Position numbers and translations under genes: made by a program
Notes under the pieces: generated by a model
The model's input: the letters and a program-made list of their open reading frames with translations, nothing else
The model's database searches: none
What the model was told of the DNA's origin: nothing
DNA from: Zhongshania sp.
Lineage (GTDB): Bacteria; Pseudomonadota; Gammaproteobacteria; Pseudomonadales; Spongiibacteraceae
Assembly (NCBI RefSeq): GCF_029212375.1
Contig: NZ_JARGNU010000003.1
Coordinates: forward strand, 124,001 to 188,000
Reading direction: 5' to 3'
DNA: 64,000 nt
Shown here: positions 54,830 to 64,000 of the stretch, piece after piece
Position numbering within the stretch: the first letter of the stretch is position 1
Layout: each line of letters begins with the position of its first letter

Positions 54830-55675
54830 TTATTGGTGAATCGCGCTGTGGTTATGCTCGCTATTTGGCTGGTGAGCGCTTTTATGAATAAGCATTGTGT
54901 ATAGCGGGTAGAGCGCTAAGACGGTCAGCAGACCGGCAAAGCCGTAGCGGGTGAGGGGCTTTTTTAATGCGCAGCGCAGGCCGCCACTCAAACTGCCGAT
55001 GCTTAATACCGCTGGTGCGGTACCCAAGCCAAAACAGGCCATGAGTATTGCCGACTGTATCGCACTGCCGCTCAGTGCCGACCACGCGAGGGCACTGTAT
55101 ATAAGCCCGCAGGGTAAAAAGCCCCACAAACCGCCAATGGAGATGGCTTTGGCGGGCGAGTCTACGGGAATAAAGCGTTTGCTTACGGGTTGTAATTTCT
55201 GCCAAACGCGGCCGCCTAGTTTTTCTAACATCATTGCGATACGGCTCCAGCCGGCGACAGACAGCGCCATAATAATGAGCATGACACTGGCGAGTATCCG
55301 CAGTGCTTGGCTGATAGGCATGAGATGCGCCGCCGCTAATGAGTCTGCCGTTGCAACGGATCCGCCAAGGATGGCGCCGAGGAATGCATAGCTTGAAATG
55401 CGGCCGAGCTGAAATAGTAGGCTGTAGTAGATGCTTTGCAGGCTGTTGGATGATTTGCTTTTGGCAATTAATACGCTGCTATGGTGTTGTGAAAGGTGTT
55501 GTGGGTGGTGTTGTAGAACGTGTTCTGGAGCGCGTTGAACCGGCGCCGCGGTGCTTGAGGCGCCCAGCAAACCGGCGATACCGCCGCACATAGCTACACA
55601 GTGGGGGCTGCCAACTAAACCCAGTAAAAATGCTGCTGAGTAACTTAATGCCTCGGGGATTACTTCAGGCATCAT
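54830..55675 (-). CDS. TauE/SafE-like membrane protein of the cbb3 cluster
   Basis: The protein has about six membrane helices with the family motifs GSPHCVAMCGGIAG near the start and LWGFLPCGLIYSALAWS in the middle, as in the sulfite exporter TauE/SafE-DsbD_2 group encoded beside ccoS in gammaproteobacteria. From ATG 55675 it overlaps ccoS by 11 bases and has 281 residues. A loop between helices 1 and 2 is rich in histidine (HVLQHHPQHLSQHH) and the C-terminus ends HSAIHQ. A part in copper supply to the oxidase is plausible but inferred. Confidence 0.8.
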   Translation of the reverse strand: MMPEVIPEALSYSAAFLLGLVGSPHCVAMCGGIAGLLGASSTAAPVQRAPEHVLQHHPQHLSQHHSSVLIAKSKSSNSLQSIYYSLLFQLGRISSYAFLGAILGGSVATADSLAAAHLMPISQALRILASVMLIIMALSVAGWSRIAMMLEKLGGRVWQKLQPVSKRFIPVDSPAKAISIGGLWGFLPCGLIYSALAWSALSGSAIQSAILMACFGLGTAPAVLSIGSLSGGLRCALKKPLTRYGFAGLLTVLALYPLYTMLIHKSAHQPNSEHNHSAIHQ

Positions 55676-55847
55676 TGTCTGAGTCTCGCTTGGGTTGTGG
55701 TGCTGAATTGCGCGGCTTGGTGTCTTCGTCAAACAAGATACGCTCGCCTTCGCGATCTAAATCTTCAAATTGCTCATTGCCCACCGACCACCAAAACAAA
55801 AATACGGCCAAGCCAAAAAAGACCAAAGCGATGGGTAATAGAATCAT
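55665..55847 (-). CDS. ccoS: Cbb3 oxidase maturation protein CcoS
   Basis: CcoS is a small membrane protein needed to insert heme into cbb3 oxidase. From ATG 55847 it has 60 residues: one membrane helix (ILLPIALVFFGLAVFLFWW) then NEQFEDLDREGERILFDED, the CcoS signature. A longer frame starting at 55958 overlaps ccoI and is rejected. It starts four bases after the ccoI stop. Confidence 0.9.
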   Translation of the reverse strand: MILLPIALVFFGLAVFLFWWSVGNEQFEDLDREGERILFDEDTKPRNSAPQPKRDSDNDA

Positions 55848-55851
55848 TAAA

Positions 55852-58302
55852 CTAGCCACGATGTACCCCACTTGCTGCGAGCGAGTTAAGCGCTTGTGGC
55901 TTGGCCTCGGGCAATTGCAGACGGTCGTTATTGCGGGTGGTGCCGATTCGCAGGGCATTTAACACCACCGCTAAGGAGCTAAGTGACATACCCAGCGCCG
56001 CCAGCCACGGCGGCACCAAACCCATGGCCGCTAGGGGAAGGGCGAGTAGGTTATAGAGTAGCGCCCAACTGAGGTTTTGTATCAAAATACCGCGGCTTTG
56101 TTTGGCTTTGCTAAACAGGGTGGCGATACTTTGTAGGCTGTTATCCAGCAGCACCACATCCGCTTGGGTGCGGGTTAATTGGCTGGCGCTGCTCATGGCT
56201 ACCGAGATATCGGCACCGGCAATAACAGGGGCGTCATTAATGCCGTCGCCCACCATCATGACCACGGCGCCTTCGGCTTGTAGCTTTTTAACATGAGCGA
56301 GTTTTTGCGCTGCACTGCGGCCAGCTTGAAAATCTTCAATGTTGAGCATGCCGGCAATTTGGGCCACTTGCCCAGAGTTGTCACCGCTGAGTATTTGGAT
56401 TTGCATTCCGGCGTCTTGCAAACTTTGCACTAGCTCTGCGGCGTCGTGGCGAATTTCATCGGCGAGTTGAAAGTGCGCTAATAACTGGGTGTCGTCGGCG
56501 AGATAAACATTGAGATGGGGGCTATCATGCTTTGGGTTTACACCGCAAAACGCGGCACTGCCAATGCGGTAGTGGCGGCCATTGATACTGCCACGAATTC
56601 CCGATCCGCTGAGTACTTCGCCGTTTTCTAGGGTGAATTCAAGGTCTGCTTTGTGTTCGCAATGAAAGGCGTGGGCAATCGGATGTTGTGAAAGCTGCTC
56701 TAGGCTGGCGGCGATCCGGCGCGCCGTGGGTTCATTTATATCGCCAAATAAACGACAAGATAAAATATGTGGGCGTCCTTCTGTGAGGGTACCCGTTTTG
56801 TCAAAGATAATGTGACTGACATTGCGCAACTGTTCTAACACGCTGCCATTTGTTAAGAGTACGCCGTGTTTGCCCAATGTTTTAATCGCAGCGGTATAGC
56901 TGGCGGGGGTTGCCAGCGACAGGGCGCAGGGGCAGCTAACAACTAATACCGACAGCGCAATAATAAACGCTGAGTCGCCGTCGTGGTTGAACCAATAGGC
57001 AAAACTGACGCCGCTTATTAGCATTACCAATAGCACAAAATGGCTAGCTAAGCGGTCGGCCAGTTGCGCCACGGCGGGTTTGCTGGCTTGGGCTTGCTCA
57101 AGCAATTCAGCAATTTTAGCCCAGCCGGTATTGGCCGCGATGGCGCTCACTTCAATGTCAAGGTTGCCATCGATATTGCCGCTGCCCGCCATAACGACGT
57201 CGTTTGGCCCGCAGTTGGTGGGCAGAAATTCGCCGCTAAAGGCGCTGCTTTCCACGCTGCTTTGGCCGCGACGAATAATGCCATCTACCGGTATTACTTC
57301 GCCGGCATGAACATTGATAAGCTCGCCTACCGCAAGTGACTTCACCGATGTCCACTCAAAACTACTGCTGCCGAGGCGAGAAATTTTACGCGCTGATAAT
57401 GGCAGCGAGCCGCCGCAATGCTGGTACTGGCTGACCCGCAGTTGCAAATAGCGGCTCAGGAGCAGAAAAAACGTGAACATACTAATAGTGTCGTAATAGA
57501 CGTGTTCGCCCTGATTTACTGTCGCAATCACGCTGCCGATGTACGCCGCGCCTAAGGCAATGGCAACAGGTACGTCCATACCCAAATGCTTATGGCGTAC
57601 AGATCGCCACGCGTTTTTGAAAAACGGTTGCGCGGCGTAGAGTAGCACCGGTGTGGTAATCAGCAGGCTAAATAGCCTGAGCAGGGTGCGGGTGCTGTCA
57701 TCGATGCCTTGAAAGTCGCCAGCGTAAAGGCCGATGGCAACCATGCCAACTTGCATCATGCCGATGCCTGCGACACCTAAGCGCCGGAGCAGGCCGTCCA
57801 TTTCCTCTTGCAATTGACTGTCGCGGTTAGTCGCCGACCAAGGTAGGGCTTGGTAGCCAAGGGTACTAAAAGCGGTGAAGAGTGCGCTGGGTTTAAGCTT
57901 TTCTGGATTCCACTTCAAGGTGGCAACGGCATTTTGCAGGTGCACGCTAATAGATTCGACGCCGTCAATGTTTTGTAGATGATGCTCAATTAACCACGCA
58001 CAGGCGGCGCAGCGCAAACCACCAACACTAAAGCGGCTGACCCAATATTGGTCGTCGCGGCGGGAAAATTCTTCGATTAGGGCGAGATTGTCAAAGCGAC
58101 GGTAATCGTCATTGCCCTCGTTGGGCGTTATGGCCGTGCCAGCGCGCAGCCGGTAATAATCGCTCAGTCCGGCAGTGAGAATACATTCTGCAACCGCTTG
58201 GCAGCCACCGCAGCACAGTTGTTGCTGCTCATCAGCAATGCGTAAAGTGAAGTTGGCGCCGGTGGGAATTGTTTCACCACAGTGGTAACACCTCGCGCTC
58301 AT
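55852..58302 (-). CDS. ccoI: Cu-translocating P-type ATPase CcoI
   Basis: CcoI exports copper across the inner membrane for assembly of cbb3 oxidase. The 816-residue protein has an N-terminal cysteine cluster (CYHC at 5-8, CCGGC at 30-34), a heavy-metal domain with LRCAAC (Cys98, Cys101), eight membrane helices, the CPC motif in VVSCPCALSLATP, DKTGTLTEG, QHPIAHAF and GDGINDAP. It overlaps ccoH by four bases (ATGA). Confidence 0.95.
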   Translation of the reverse strand: MSARCYHCGETIPTGANFTLRIADEQQQLCCGGCQAVAECILTAGLSDYYRLRAGTAITPNEGNDDYRRFDNLALIEEFSRRDDQYWVSRFSVGGLRCAACAWLIEHHLQNIDGVESISVHLQNAVATLKWNPEKLKPSALFTAFSTLGYQALPWSATNRDSQLQEEMDGLLRRLGVAGIGMMQVGMVAIGLYAGDFQGIDDSTRTLLRLFSLLITTPVLLYAAQPFFKNAWRSVRHKHLGMDVPVAIALGAAYIGSVIATVNQGEHVYYDTISMFTFFLLLSRYLQLRVSQYQHCGGSLPLSARKISRLGSSSFEWTSVKSLAVGELINVHAGEVIPVDGIIRRGQSSVESSAFSGEFLPTNCGPNDVVMAGSGNIDGNLDIEVSAIAANTGWAKIAELLEQAQASKPAVAQLADRLASHFVLLVMLISGVSFAYWFNHDGDSAFIIALSVLVVSCPCALSLATPASYTAAIKTLGKHGVLLTNGSVLEQLRNVSHIIFDKTGTLTEGRPHILSCRLFGDINEPTARRIAASLEQLSQHPIAHAFHCEHKADLEFTLENGEVLSGSGIRGSINGRHYRIGSAAFCGVNPKHDSPHLNVYLADDTQLLAHFQLADEIRHDAAELVQSLQDAGMQIQILSGDNSGQVAQIAGMLNIEDFQAGRSAAQKLAHVKKLQAEGAVVMMVGDGINDAPVIAGADISVAMSSASQLTRTQADVVLLDNSLQSIATLFSKAKQSRGILIQNLSWALLYNLLALPLAAMGLVPPWLAALGMSLSSLAVVLNALRIGTTRNNDRLQLPEAKPQALNSLAASGVHRG

Positions 58303-58841
58303 TTCGCCTCCGAGCGGCTGCTCTGGTCATCGCTTAGCTCGCCCAGAGTGAATTGCTGCGTGTGGTCAGTGTCAAAGTGTGACTTTAGTCGCCAACGACT
58401 GTCCTTGTTGTCGAAGGATTCCAATGCCAAATACCAACGCCCTGAAACATCTTGCGGGAGCTGTCCGCTGTAATGGTTCGCGCCATTATTAATGAGCACA
58501 GTTTTAAAATCGCGGTCTTCGCTGGTGGGGTGTTGCCAGCGTAAAAGCAGATGTTTGTAGCTGGGGAGGGTGGTACCGCGCAGCGTGATTTCAATATAGC
58601 CCTGTGCTAGTTTTCCTGTTGCGCTGAGTTGCATTAGGCGCGCGGCTTCATCTTGTTCGAGGTAACGGTTTATTGCTAAGCCATCTTTGTAGTAATCGTC
58701 GCGCACGAGGTTGTCGCCGTGGGTTATGGCGATGACTAAGGTTGAGATACTGGCGATAACAACGGTGCCAGGTAGGGCAATAAGGAACCAAGGCCAAAAT
58801 TGCCGATACCACTTACTCGGCTCATTGCGTTCGTTTTGCAT
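58299..58841 (-). CDS. ccoH: FixH/CcoH cbb3 oxidase assembly protein
   Basis: The FixH-family protein is anchored by one membrane helix (WPWFLIALPGTVVIASISTLVIAI) with a periplasmic domain starting NLVRDDYYKDGLAINR. From ATG 58841 it has 180 residues; ATG 58853 is an alternative, while an upstream frame to 58919 overlaps ccoG and is unlikely. It sits between ccoG and ccoI as in Pseudomonas. It stabilises early oxidase assembly intermediates. Confidence 0.88.
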   Translation of the reverse strand: MQNERNEPSKWYRQFWPWFLIALPGTVVIASISTLVIAITHGDNLVRDDYYKDGLAINRYLEQDEAARLMQLSATGKLAQGYIEITLRGTTLPSYKHLLLRWQHPTSEDRDFKTVLINNGANHYSGQLPQDVSGRWYLALESFDNKDSRWRLKSHFDTDHTQQFTLGELSDDQSSRSEAK

Positions 58842-58863
58842 ATAAAAATCCATCGCGTTGAGC

Positions 58864-60321
58864 TTATTCGGCAGGGGCAAAAAAGCGACTTTCATGGCTA
58901 ACAATGTCGTCTTCGGCATCTAATCGTTGCGCCTGAAATTCAATGTTAAATGGGCCGCGCACTTGTTGCTGAGCTGCCAGTCGCAGGGTGATGGGAATAT
59001 CAACTACCTCGCCACTCAGTATTTGAAACTCCACCGAACCGACGAGTTCAACGGTGTGCGGCGCGGATACAGATAGCTGATAGCGATGGTTGTTTTGAGT
59101 TTTATTCGCGACTTTTAGGGTGTATCGATTGTCGATATCACCTTGCTCGGTTTTGTAATACAGCGCCTGACGGTCGCGCAGCACACTGAGTTCGATAGTT
59201 TCGCGAGCCACTATGCGGTAGGCCAACAGGCCACACATTACTACAACCGCAACAATGTAGGCTATTAGGCGGGGACGCATGATTTTAGAAGGCTGGCCGT
59301 TTAAGGCGTTCTCGGTTGTGTAGCTAATTAAGTTCTTAGGGTAGTTCATTTTTTCCATAACGGAGTTACAGGCGTCGACGCACAGGGCGCAGCCGATACA
59401 TTGGTATTGCAGGCCATTGCGAATATCAATGCCCGTAGGGCAGACTTGCACGCACAACTCGCAGTCGATGCAATCACCTAGGCCGACATCCGCAGACTTG
59501 TCCGTGCGTTTGCGAGAACCCCGCTGCTCACCGCGCTTAGGGTCATAGGAAATGATCAGGGTGTTCGGATCGAACATGGCAGATTGAAAACGCGCGTAGG
59601 GGCACATGTACAGACAAACTTGTTCGCGCAAATAGCCAGCATTGCCGTAGGTAGCTAGGGTGAAAAACGCAATCCAAAAGCCAGCCCAGGGGTTAACAGA
59701 AAAGGTGAAGAAGCTGTAGCTGAGATCTAAAATAGGGGTGAAGTAGCCAACAAAGGTAAAGCCGGTATAAAACGCCACCGTTAACCACATGCTGTGCTTA
59801 AGAACTTTCTTCGCAAATTTGTTTGCGCTCCACGGCGCAGCATCTAATTTGATACGCTGATTGCGACTGCCCTCAACTTTTTGCTCAATCCACATGAATA
59901 TGCTGGTCCACACGGTTTGCGGGCAACTAAAGCCGCACCATACCCGCCCCGCGAAATTGGTTACCGCGAATAAAGTAAAGGCCGCGATGATAAGCACCCA
60001 AGCGAGCATACTCAGATCTTGCGGCCAAAATGTAAAACCCAATACATGAAATTGCCGAGCGGGAAGATCGAACAGCACCGACTGTCGGTCGCCCCACTGC
60101 AACCAAGGTAATAGAAAATAGCCAGCCAACAGCGGCCAGCCAGTTAAGGTTCTAATGCGTTGGAAAAAACCTTCGATCTTACGGGTGTATATTTTTTCTC
60201 GCTTTTGATAAAGATCGAGTTCCGATACTTCCGCAGGAACGAACTCTTCAACAGGAATTCGATCAGGGCTGTTGGCCTTGTCTGATGTGAGCCGTGCGGA
60301 AGCGGAATTTTCTGCATTCAT
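58864..60321 (-). CDS. ccoG: Cbb3 oxidase accessory protein CcoG
   Basis: CcoG is a membrane ferredoxin-type protein with cupric reductase activity in related bacteria. From ATG 60321 it has 485 residues with several membrane helices, VWCGFSCPQTVW, an 8-cysteine ferredoxin section (CIDCELCVQVCPTGID, then CIGCALCVDAC) and a C-terminal periplasmic domain. It lies between ccoP and ccoH, the standard order. Confidence 0.93.
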   Translation of the reverse strand: MNAENSASARLTSDKANSPDRIPVEEFVPAEVSELDLYQKREKIYTRKIEGFFQRIRTLTGWPLLAGYFLLPWLQWGDRQSVLFDLPARQFHVLGFTFWPQDLSMLAWVLIIAAFTLFAVTNFAGRVWCGFSCPQTVWTSIFMWIEQKVEGSRNQRIKLDAAPWSANKFAKKVLKHSMWLTVAFYTGFTFVGYFTPILDLSYSFFTFSVNPWAGFWIAFFTLATYGNAGYLREQVCLYMCPYARFQSAMFDPNTLIISYDPKRGEQRGSRKRTDKSADVGLGDCIDCELCVQVCPTGIDIRNGLQYQCIGCALCVDACNSVMEKMNYPKNLISYTTENALNGQPSKIMRPRLIAYIVAVVVMCGLLAYRIVARETIELSVLRDRQALYYKTEQGDIDNRYTLKVANKTQNNHRYQLSVSAPHTVELVGSVEFQILSGEVVDIPITLRLAAQQQVRGPFNIEFQAQRLDAEDDIVSHESRFFAPAE

Positions 60322-60381
60322 ACTAAGTTTGTCTCGGCAGTGCTGCATTCATGGCTGGTCGCGAATCGCGGTTTTTAACAA

Positions 60382-61275
60382 TCAGGGTTTACTGTCATCT
60401 ACAGATTTGCTCAGCTGATACACGTAGGCGGTTAACAGGTAGATTTTTTCTTCGCTGAGTTTGTCGTGGTGGCTCGGCATTTGTCCGCTACGCCCCTTGG
60501 CAATACTTTGTTTGATCCGGCCAGCATCGCCGCCATATAACCAAATATTGTCGCTCAGATTAGCGGCGCCCAGCATTTGATTGCCGCGGCCATCAGCGCC
60601 GTGGCACCCAGAACACAGCATCGTAAACTGTTGCGCGGCAGGGCTGTCGCTGTCCGCTTTGGCACCACCCAAATTCATAACGTACTCGGTCATTGACGTT
60701 AATCCGTCGTTGCCGAGCATAGCGCCCCAAGCGGGCATGCTGCCGCTGCGTCCTTGGGTAATGGAGGCCCGAATTTGCTCGGGCGCGCCGCCATACAGCC
60801 AGTCCTTGTCACTGAGGTTTGGAAACCCATAGCCGCCCTCGGCATTTACGCCGTGGCAGATTGCGCAGTTATTGGCGAATATTCGTTTGCCAAGCCGCAT
60901 GGCTTTTTTGTCGTCGCCAAGGGCTGGGATGTCTTTGCTCATAAAGTCTTTATAAAGCGACTCGGTGGCGAGTTCGGCTTGTTGAACTTCGTTTTCCCAT
61001 TTGCCAACCGAGGTCCAGTGCAGCAAACCAGGAAAATTACCTAAGCCTGGATACGCTATCAAATAGCCAATCGCAAATACGATGCTGGCCACAAACATTT
61101 TAAACCACCACGAGGGAAGGGGGTTGTCGTACTCTTCAATGCCGTCGTAATTGTGTCCCGTAGTTTGGTTTTCTTTGGTGCTGGTGATCTTCCGATTACT
61201 AAATAATAGCCACGTAATAAGGGCGATAGAGATAGTTGTTAGAACAATGATCCACATACTCCAGAAACTACTCAT
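60382..61275 (-). CDS. ccoP: Cbb3 cytochrome c oxidase subunit III (diheme)
   Basis: CcoP is the diheme cytochrome c subunit. From ATG 61275 it has 297 residues: two N-terminal membrane helices and two class I heme sites, NNCAICHGVNAEGG and LCSGCHGADGRGN. GGAG seven bases upstream fixes the start, and it overlaps ccoQ by eight bases. Longer frames to 61359 lie within ccoQ. Confidence 0.95.
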   Translation of the reverse strand: MSSFWSMWIIVLTTISIALITWLLFSNRKITSTKENQTTGHNYDGIEEYDNPLPSWWFKMFVASIVFAIGYLIAYPGLGNFPGLLHWTSVGKWENEVQQAELATESLYKDFMSKDIPALGDDKKAMRLGKRIFANNCAICHGVNAEGGYGFPNLSDKDWLYGGAPEQIRASITQGRSGSMPAWGAMLGNDGLTSMTEYVMNLGGAKADSDSPAAQQFTMLCSGCHGADGRGNQMLGAANLSDNIWLYGGDAGRIKQSIAKGRSGQMPSHHDKLSEEKIYLLTAYVYQLSKSVDDSKP

Positions 61276-61459
61276 TGTGGTTCTCCACGTCTTTTGTGGC
61301 TGGTTTGCGCTTGCGCTCGATATCGTCGTCGGCAAAAGGCAATAGTGCAGCATCTTCAAAATAATTTTTGCGGCTTTTGCGGAATACGCTAATGCTTAAG
61401 CTTATAAAAGTGATAAATACCAGCAGTGTTGCAATTGCTCTTAGGTTGTCTTGGTCCAT
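61268..61459 (-). CDS. ccoQ: Cbb3 oxidase subunit CcoQ
   Basis: The 63-residue protein from ATG 61459 (GGAGG nine bases upstream) has one membrane helix (ATLLVFITFISLSISVF) and the conserved FEDAALLPFADDD tail typical of CcoQ/FixQ. It helps stabilise the oxidase. It lies between ccoO and ccoP and overlaps ccoP by eight bases. Confidence 0.9.
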   Translation of the reverse strand: MDQDNLRAIATLLVFITFISLSISVFRKSRKNYFEDAALLPFADDDIERKRKPATKDVENHNE

Positions 61460-61475
61460 GGTTTCCGTCCTCCGC

Positions 61476-62084
61476 CTAGCGTTTGTATTTGAGCAGGGTG
61501 CCGAGCTGCTGCAAATAGGCCACCATGGCATCAATTTCTTTTTTACCTGCTACTTGCTCTGCGGCGCCAGCGATGTCTGCGTCGGTATAGGGCACGCCGA
61601 CTTTGCGTAATGCAGCCATTTTCTTGCCGACCATGTCGCCTTCTATCTCGTTATTAAATAGCCAGGGGTAAGCGGGCATGATGGATTCCGGCACAACGGC
61701 GCGAGGGTCAAATAGGTGGGCGCGATGCCATTCGTCGCTATAGCGTTCGCCGACTCTGGCCAGATCTGGCCCAGTGCGTTTTGAGCCCCACAGGAAGGGG
61801 TGTTCATAGACACTTTCACCCGCCACAGAGTAGTGACCGTAGCGTTCTGTTTCAGAGCGCATAGGGCGGATCATTTGCGAGTGACAGACATGGCAACCTT
61901 CGCGAATATAAATATCACGGCCGGTTAGCTGCATTGCATTAAGGGGTTTTAATCCCTTGATAGGCTCGGTGGTTTCTTTAATAAATGCTAGAGGCACTAG
62001 CTCGACTAAAGCGCCAAAGCTAATAGCAATAATGATGAAAATTATCATTAAACCAATATTTTTCTCTACGAGATCGTGATTCAT
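61476..62084 (-). CDS. ccoO: Cbb3 cytochrome c oxidase subunit II (monoheme)
   Basis: CcoO is the monoheme cytochrome c subunit. The 202-residue protein has an N-terminal membrane anchor ([21 protein letters not shown]) and one heme site, [17 protein letters not shown]. It overlaps ccoN by four bases (ATGA). Confidence 0.96.
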   Translation of the reverse strand: MNHDLVEKNIGLMIIFIIIAISFGALVELVPLAFIKETTEPIKGLKPLNAMQLTGRDIYIREGCHVCHSQMIRPMRSETERYGHYSVAGESVYEHPFLWGSKRTGPDLARVGERYSDEWHRAHLFDPRAVVPESIMPAYPWLFNNEIEGDMVGKKMAALRKVGVPYTDADIAGAAEQVAGKKEIDAMVAYLQQLGTLLKYKR

Positions 62085-63514
62085 GCCGCCACCTCCGCTG
62101 GGCTATTAGCTACTGCAAGTGCTTCGCCATTACGAATGGTTTGCCACACATTCCATGCCATCACCAACATGCCGAACAGGAATATACTGCCGCCAATGAA
62201 GCGAACAATGTAACCAGGGTGGCTGGCCACCACCGATTCTGCAAAGCTATAGGTCAAGCTGCCGTCGCTGTTATAAGCGCGCCACATTAAACCTTGCACA
62301 ATACCGTTAACCCACATGGAGGCGATGTACAGCACCGTGCCGATGGTCGATAGCCAAAAGTGAAAATTAATCGCCGGAATACTGTGCATTTTTTCTTTTT
62401 CGAACAATACCGGTATTAGGTGATAGATGGTGCCGATAGAGATCATTGCCACCCAGCCCAGCGCGCCTGAGTGCACGTGGCCAATAGTCCAGTCTGTGTA
62501 GTGCGAAAGTGAATTGACGGTTTTAATCGCCATCATTGGGCCTTCAAATGTCGACATGCCGTAGAAAGAGAGCGACACAACAAGGAAGCGCAGAATGGGG
62601 TCGGTACGCAATTTATGCCAAGCGCCAGATAAGGTCATCATGCCGTTGATCATGCCGCCCCAAGACGGCGCTAGCAGGATCAGTGACATCACCATGCCAA
62701 GGCTTTGTGCCCAGTCGGGTAGGGCGGTGTAATGCAAATGGTGGGGGCCAGCCCAAATGTAAACTGACACCAGCGCCCAAAAATGCACGATGGATAAACG
62801 GTAGGAATACACCGGCCGCCCAGCCTGCTTGGGTACAAAGTAGTACATCATGCCTAAGAAACCAGCGGTTAGGTAAAACCCAACAGCGTTGTGGCCATAC
62901 CACCACTGCACCATGGCATCGACCGCGCCAGAGTAAATAGAATAAGACTTAGTTAAGCTAACCGGCACGGCCAAACTGTTAACAATATGCAGCACAGCCA
63001 CGGTGATGATAAAAGCGCCGAAAAACCAGTTGGCTACATAAATGTGCGACATGCGGCGTTTCATGATGGTGCCAAAAAAGACAATGGCGTAGGCGACCCA
63101 GACGAGGGTGATAAGAATATCAATTGGCCATTCTAATTCAGCGTATTCTTTTGTGCTGGTGTAGCCCATTGGCAGCGTAATGGCCGCCAGTACAATAACC
63201 AGTTGCCAGCCCCAAAACACAAAGGGGATAAGTGGACCGCCAACTAGGCGAGCTTGGCAGGTGCGCTGCACAACATAGAAAGACGAACCCATTAGTGCAC
63301 AGCCGCCAAAGGCAAATATTACGGCGTTAGTGTGCAGGGGGCGAAGTCGTCCAAAGCTGAGCCAAGGGGTGTCAAAATTTAGCACTGGCCATATCAGTTG
63401 GGCGGCAATAAGCACTCCCACGGACATGCCGACAATACCCCAGACGACTGCCATGACGGTGAACATTTTTACCGCGCGATAATCGTAGAGAGGTTGTGGG
63501 ATTTGAGAGTCCAT
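62081..63514 (-). CDS. ccoN: Cbb3 cytochrome c oxidase catalytic subunit I
   Basis: CcoN reduces oxygen at a heme b3-CuB centre and pumps protons. From ATG 63514 (AGGAA upstream) it has 477 residues with about 12 membrane helices. Histidine ligands are visible in [35 protein letters not shown] and [11 protein letters not shown]. It heads the ccoNOQP-GHIS cluster. No FNR/ANR box (TTGAT-N4-ATCAA) was seen in the 107 bases upstream. Confidence 0.97.
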   Translation of the reverse strand: MDSQIPQPLYDYRAVKMFTVMAVVWGIVGMSVGVLIAAQLIWPVLNFDTPWLSFGRLRPLHTNAVIFAFGGCALMGSSFYVVQRTCQARLVGGPLIPFVFWGWQLVIVLAAITLPMGYTSTKEYAELEWPIDILITLVWVAYAIVFFGTIMKRRMSHIYVANWFFGAFIITVAVLHIVNSLAVPVSLTKSYSIYSGAVDAMVQWWYGHNAVGFYLTAGFLGMMYYFVPKQAGRPVYSYRLSIVHFWALVSVYIWAGPHHLHYTALPDWAQSLGMVMSLILLAPSWGGMINGMMTLSGAWHKLRTDPILRFLVVSLSFYGMSTFEGPMMAIKTVNSLSHYTDWTIGHVHSGALGWVAMISIGTIYHLIPVLFEKEKMHSIPAINFHFWLSTIGTVLYIASMWVNGIVQGLMWRAYNSDGSLTYSFAESVVASHPGYIVRFIGGSIFLFGMLVMAWNVWQTIRNGEALAVANSPAEVAA

Positions 63515-63621
63515 TTGGATTCCTTTGGATTTAAGGTTAAAAACTATTTGCGGTCTGTATCGCCGCATCTGATAGGGATGCCGCTCTTGCCGTGTGGCTT
63601 AGTTGGCGTTAGATTGCGGCC

Positions 63622-64000
63622 TTAGCCGTCTACAAAAACCGGTGCAAGGCCCATCTCCCAAAGAATGACAACACCGCCCATTAGCGCCATAAATATCACC
63701 ATGCACACCCCGACAACGGCAGAGGCATAGAGAAAGCCGCGCTCGGCAGGAATATTCATCACAATGGGGATGCCCACATAAAGCAGGTAGACCGCCCAGC
63801 TTAGGCTGGCAATACCGACGAGCATGTCTAGCCAAAAAATTGGAAAGAAGCCTGAGAGTCCGGCAATAAAGAGCGGCGTGGCGGTATAGCTCGCCACAAC
63901 CATGCCTTTGGTCATGGTCGACTCGCTGCCATAGGTTTCGGCCATCCAGTGAATGAAATAGCCGATAATCGCCAGCGCGCCGAGCATGGCTATGTAAAAC
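63622..64000 (-). CDS. YIP1-family membrane protein (partial)
   Basis: The frame is open to the window edge, so the N-terminus is missing. The visible part is about 126 residues with several membrane helices (FIAGLSGFFPIFWLDMLVGI and GFLYASAVVGVCMVIFMAL) and the YIP1-family layout. The function of bacterial members is unknown. It is 107 bases upstream of ccoN on the same strand. Confidence 0.65.
   Translation of the reverse strand, partial: FYIAMLGALAIIGYFIHWMAETYGSESTMTKGMVVASYTATPLFIAGLSGFFPIFWLDMLVGIASLSWAVYLLYVGIPIVMNIPAERGFLYASAVVGVCMVIFMALMGGVVILWEMGLAPVFVDG

Noticed and set aside
54790-54830. A fourth attC half-site (TAACGCCGTTATA)
   Set aside because: The palindrome is only a short repeat with no matching arms; it could be a remnant but cannot be supported.

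Overview
The window is chromosomal DNA of a gammaproteobacterium. The gene order closely follows Pseudomonas and its marine relatives: (plsX)-fabD-fabG-acpP-fabF-pabC-mltG-tmk-holB-pilZ-tatD, fadB-fadA, tRNA-Leu-tig-clpP-clpX-lon-hupB-ppiD, ETF-QO next to etfBA, a DUF934 gene with cysI, metH next to nfuA, and a cbb3 oxidase cluster. A TetR / sulfotransferase / DUF1214 / SDR block and a moderate GC content suggest an oil- or lipid-using marine lineage such as the Spongiibacteraceae/Cellvibrionales. That placement is inference from gene content, not a phylogeny.

Layout. 1-9.6 kb: type II fatty-acid synthesis, then folate (pabC), murein (mltG), dTMP kinase, the clamp-loader subunit delta', PilZ, TatD and an isolated gcvT. 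9.7-10.7 kb: a cytoplasmic GH84-type beta-N-acetylglucosaminidase. 10.8-14.2 kb: fadBA beta-oxidation complex, with a near-perfect palindrome in its promoter region. 14.2-23 kb: tRNA-Leu(UAG) and the protein quality-control block tig/clpP/clpX/lon/hupB/ppiD; lon has a clear sigma-32 promoter. 23-25.7 kb: an Sfp-type phosphopantetheinyl transferase, a phosphoglycerate dehydrogenase with a TTG start and a DUF1285 protein. 25.9-31.4 kb: an accessory metabolic block (DapB-fold dehydrogenase, TetR, sulfotransferase, DUF1214, SDR). 31.4-35.1 kb: electron-transfer flavoprotein and its quinone oxidoreductase, which receive electrons from acyl-CoA oxidation. 35.3-42 kb: YceI, a CPA2 antiporter, assimilatory sulfite reduction, and a small AT-rich island holding a SIMPL protein and an SPFH-like membrane protein. 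42-51.4 kb: metH, nfuA, thioesterase, YchJ, an EEP-family protein, DAHP synthase, a putative small RNA behind the DAHP synthase gene, and rlmD.

The most unusual part is 51.6-54.7 kb. Between rlmD and the cbb3 assembly genes lies a set of 22-bp tandem repeats and REP-like palindromes, followed by three genes that behave as integron gene cassettes. Each is followed by an attC-like imperfect palindrome, and for cassettes 1 and 2 the bases at the cassette start are the reverse complement of the R'' box of its own attC, as expected for an excisable cassette. No integron integrase gene is visible, so this is best described as an integrase-less cassette cluster (CALIN-like). The cassette products are a two-TM protein, a 429-residue protein with an RX4H motif resembling HEPN nucleases, and an HNH-type zinc-finger protein.

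54.8-64 kb, all on the minus strand: a complete ccoNOQP-ccoG-ccoH-ccoI-ccoS cluster for the cbb3 oxidase, ending in a TauE/SafE-like membrane protein with a histidine-rich loop, plus a partial YIP1-family gene at the window edge. Together with fadBA, ETF and ETF-QO this gives a respiratory route from fatty acids to oxygen.
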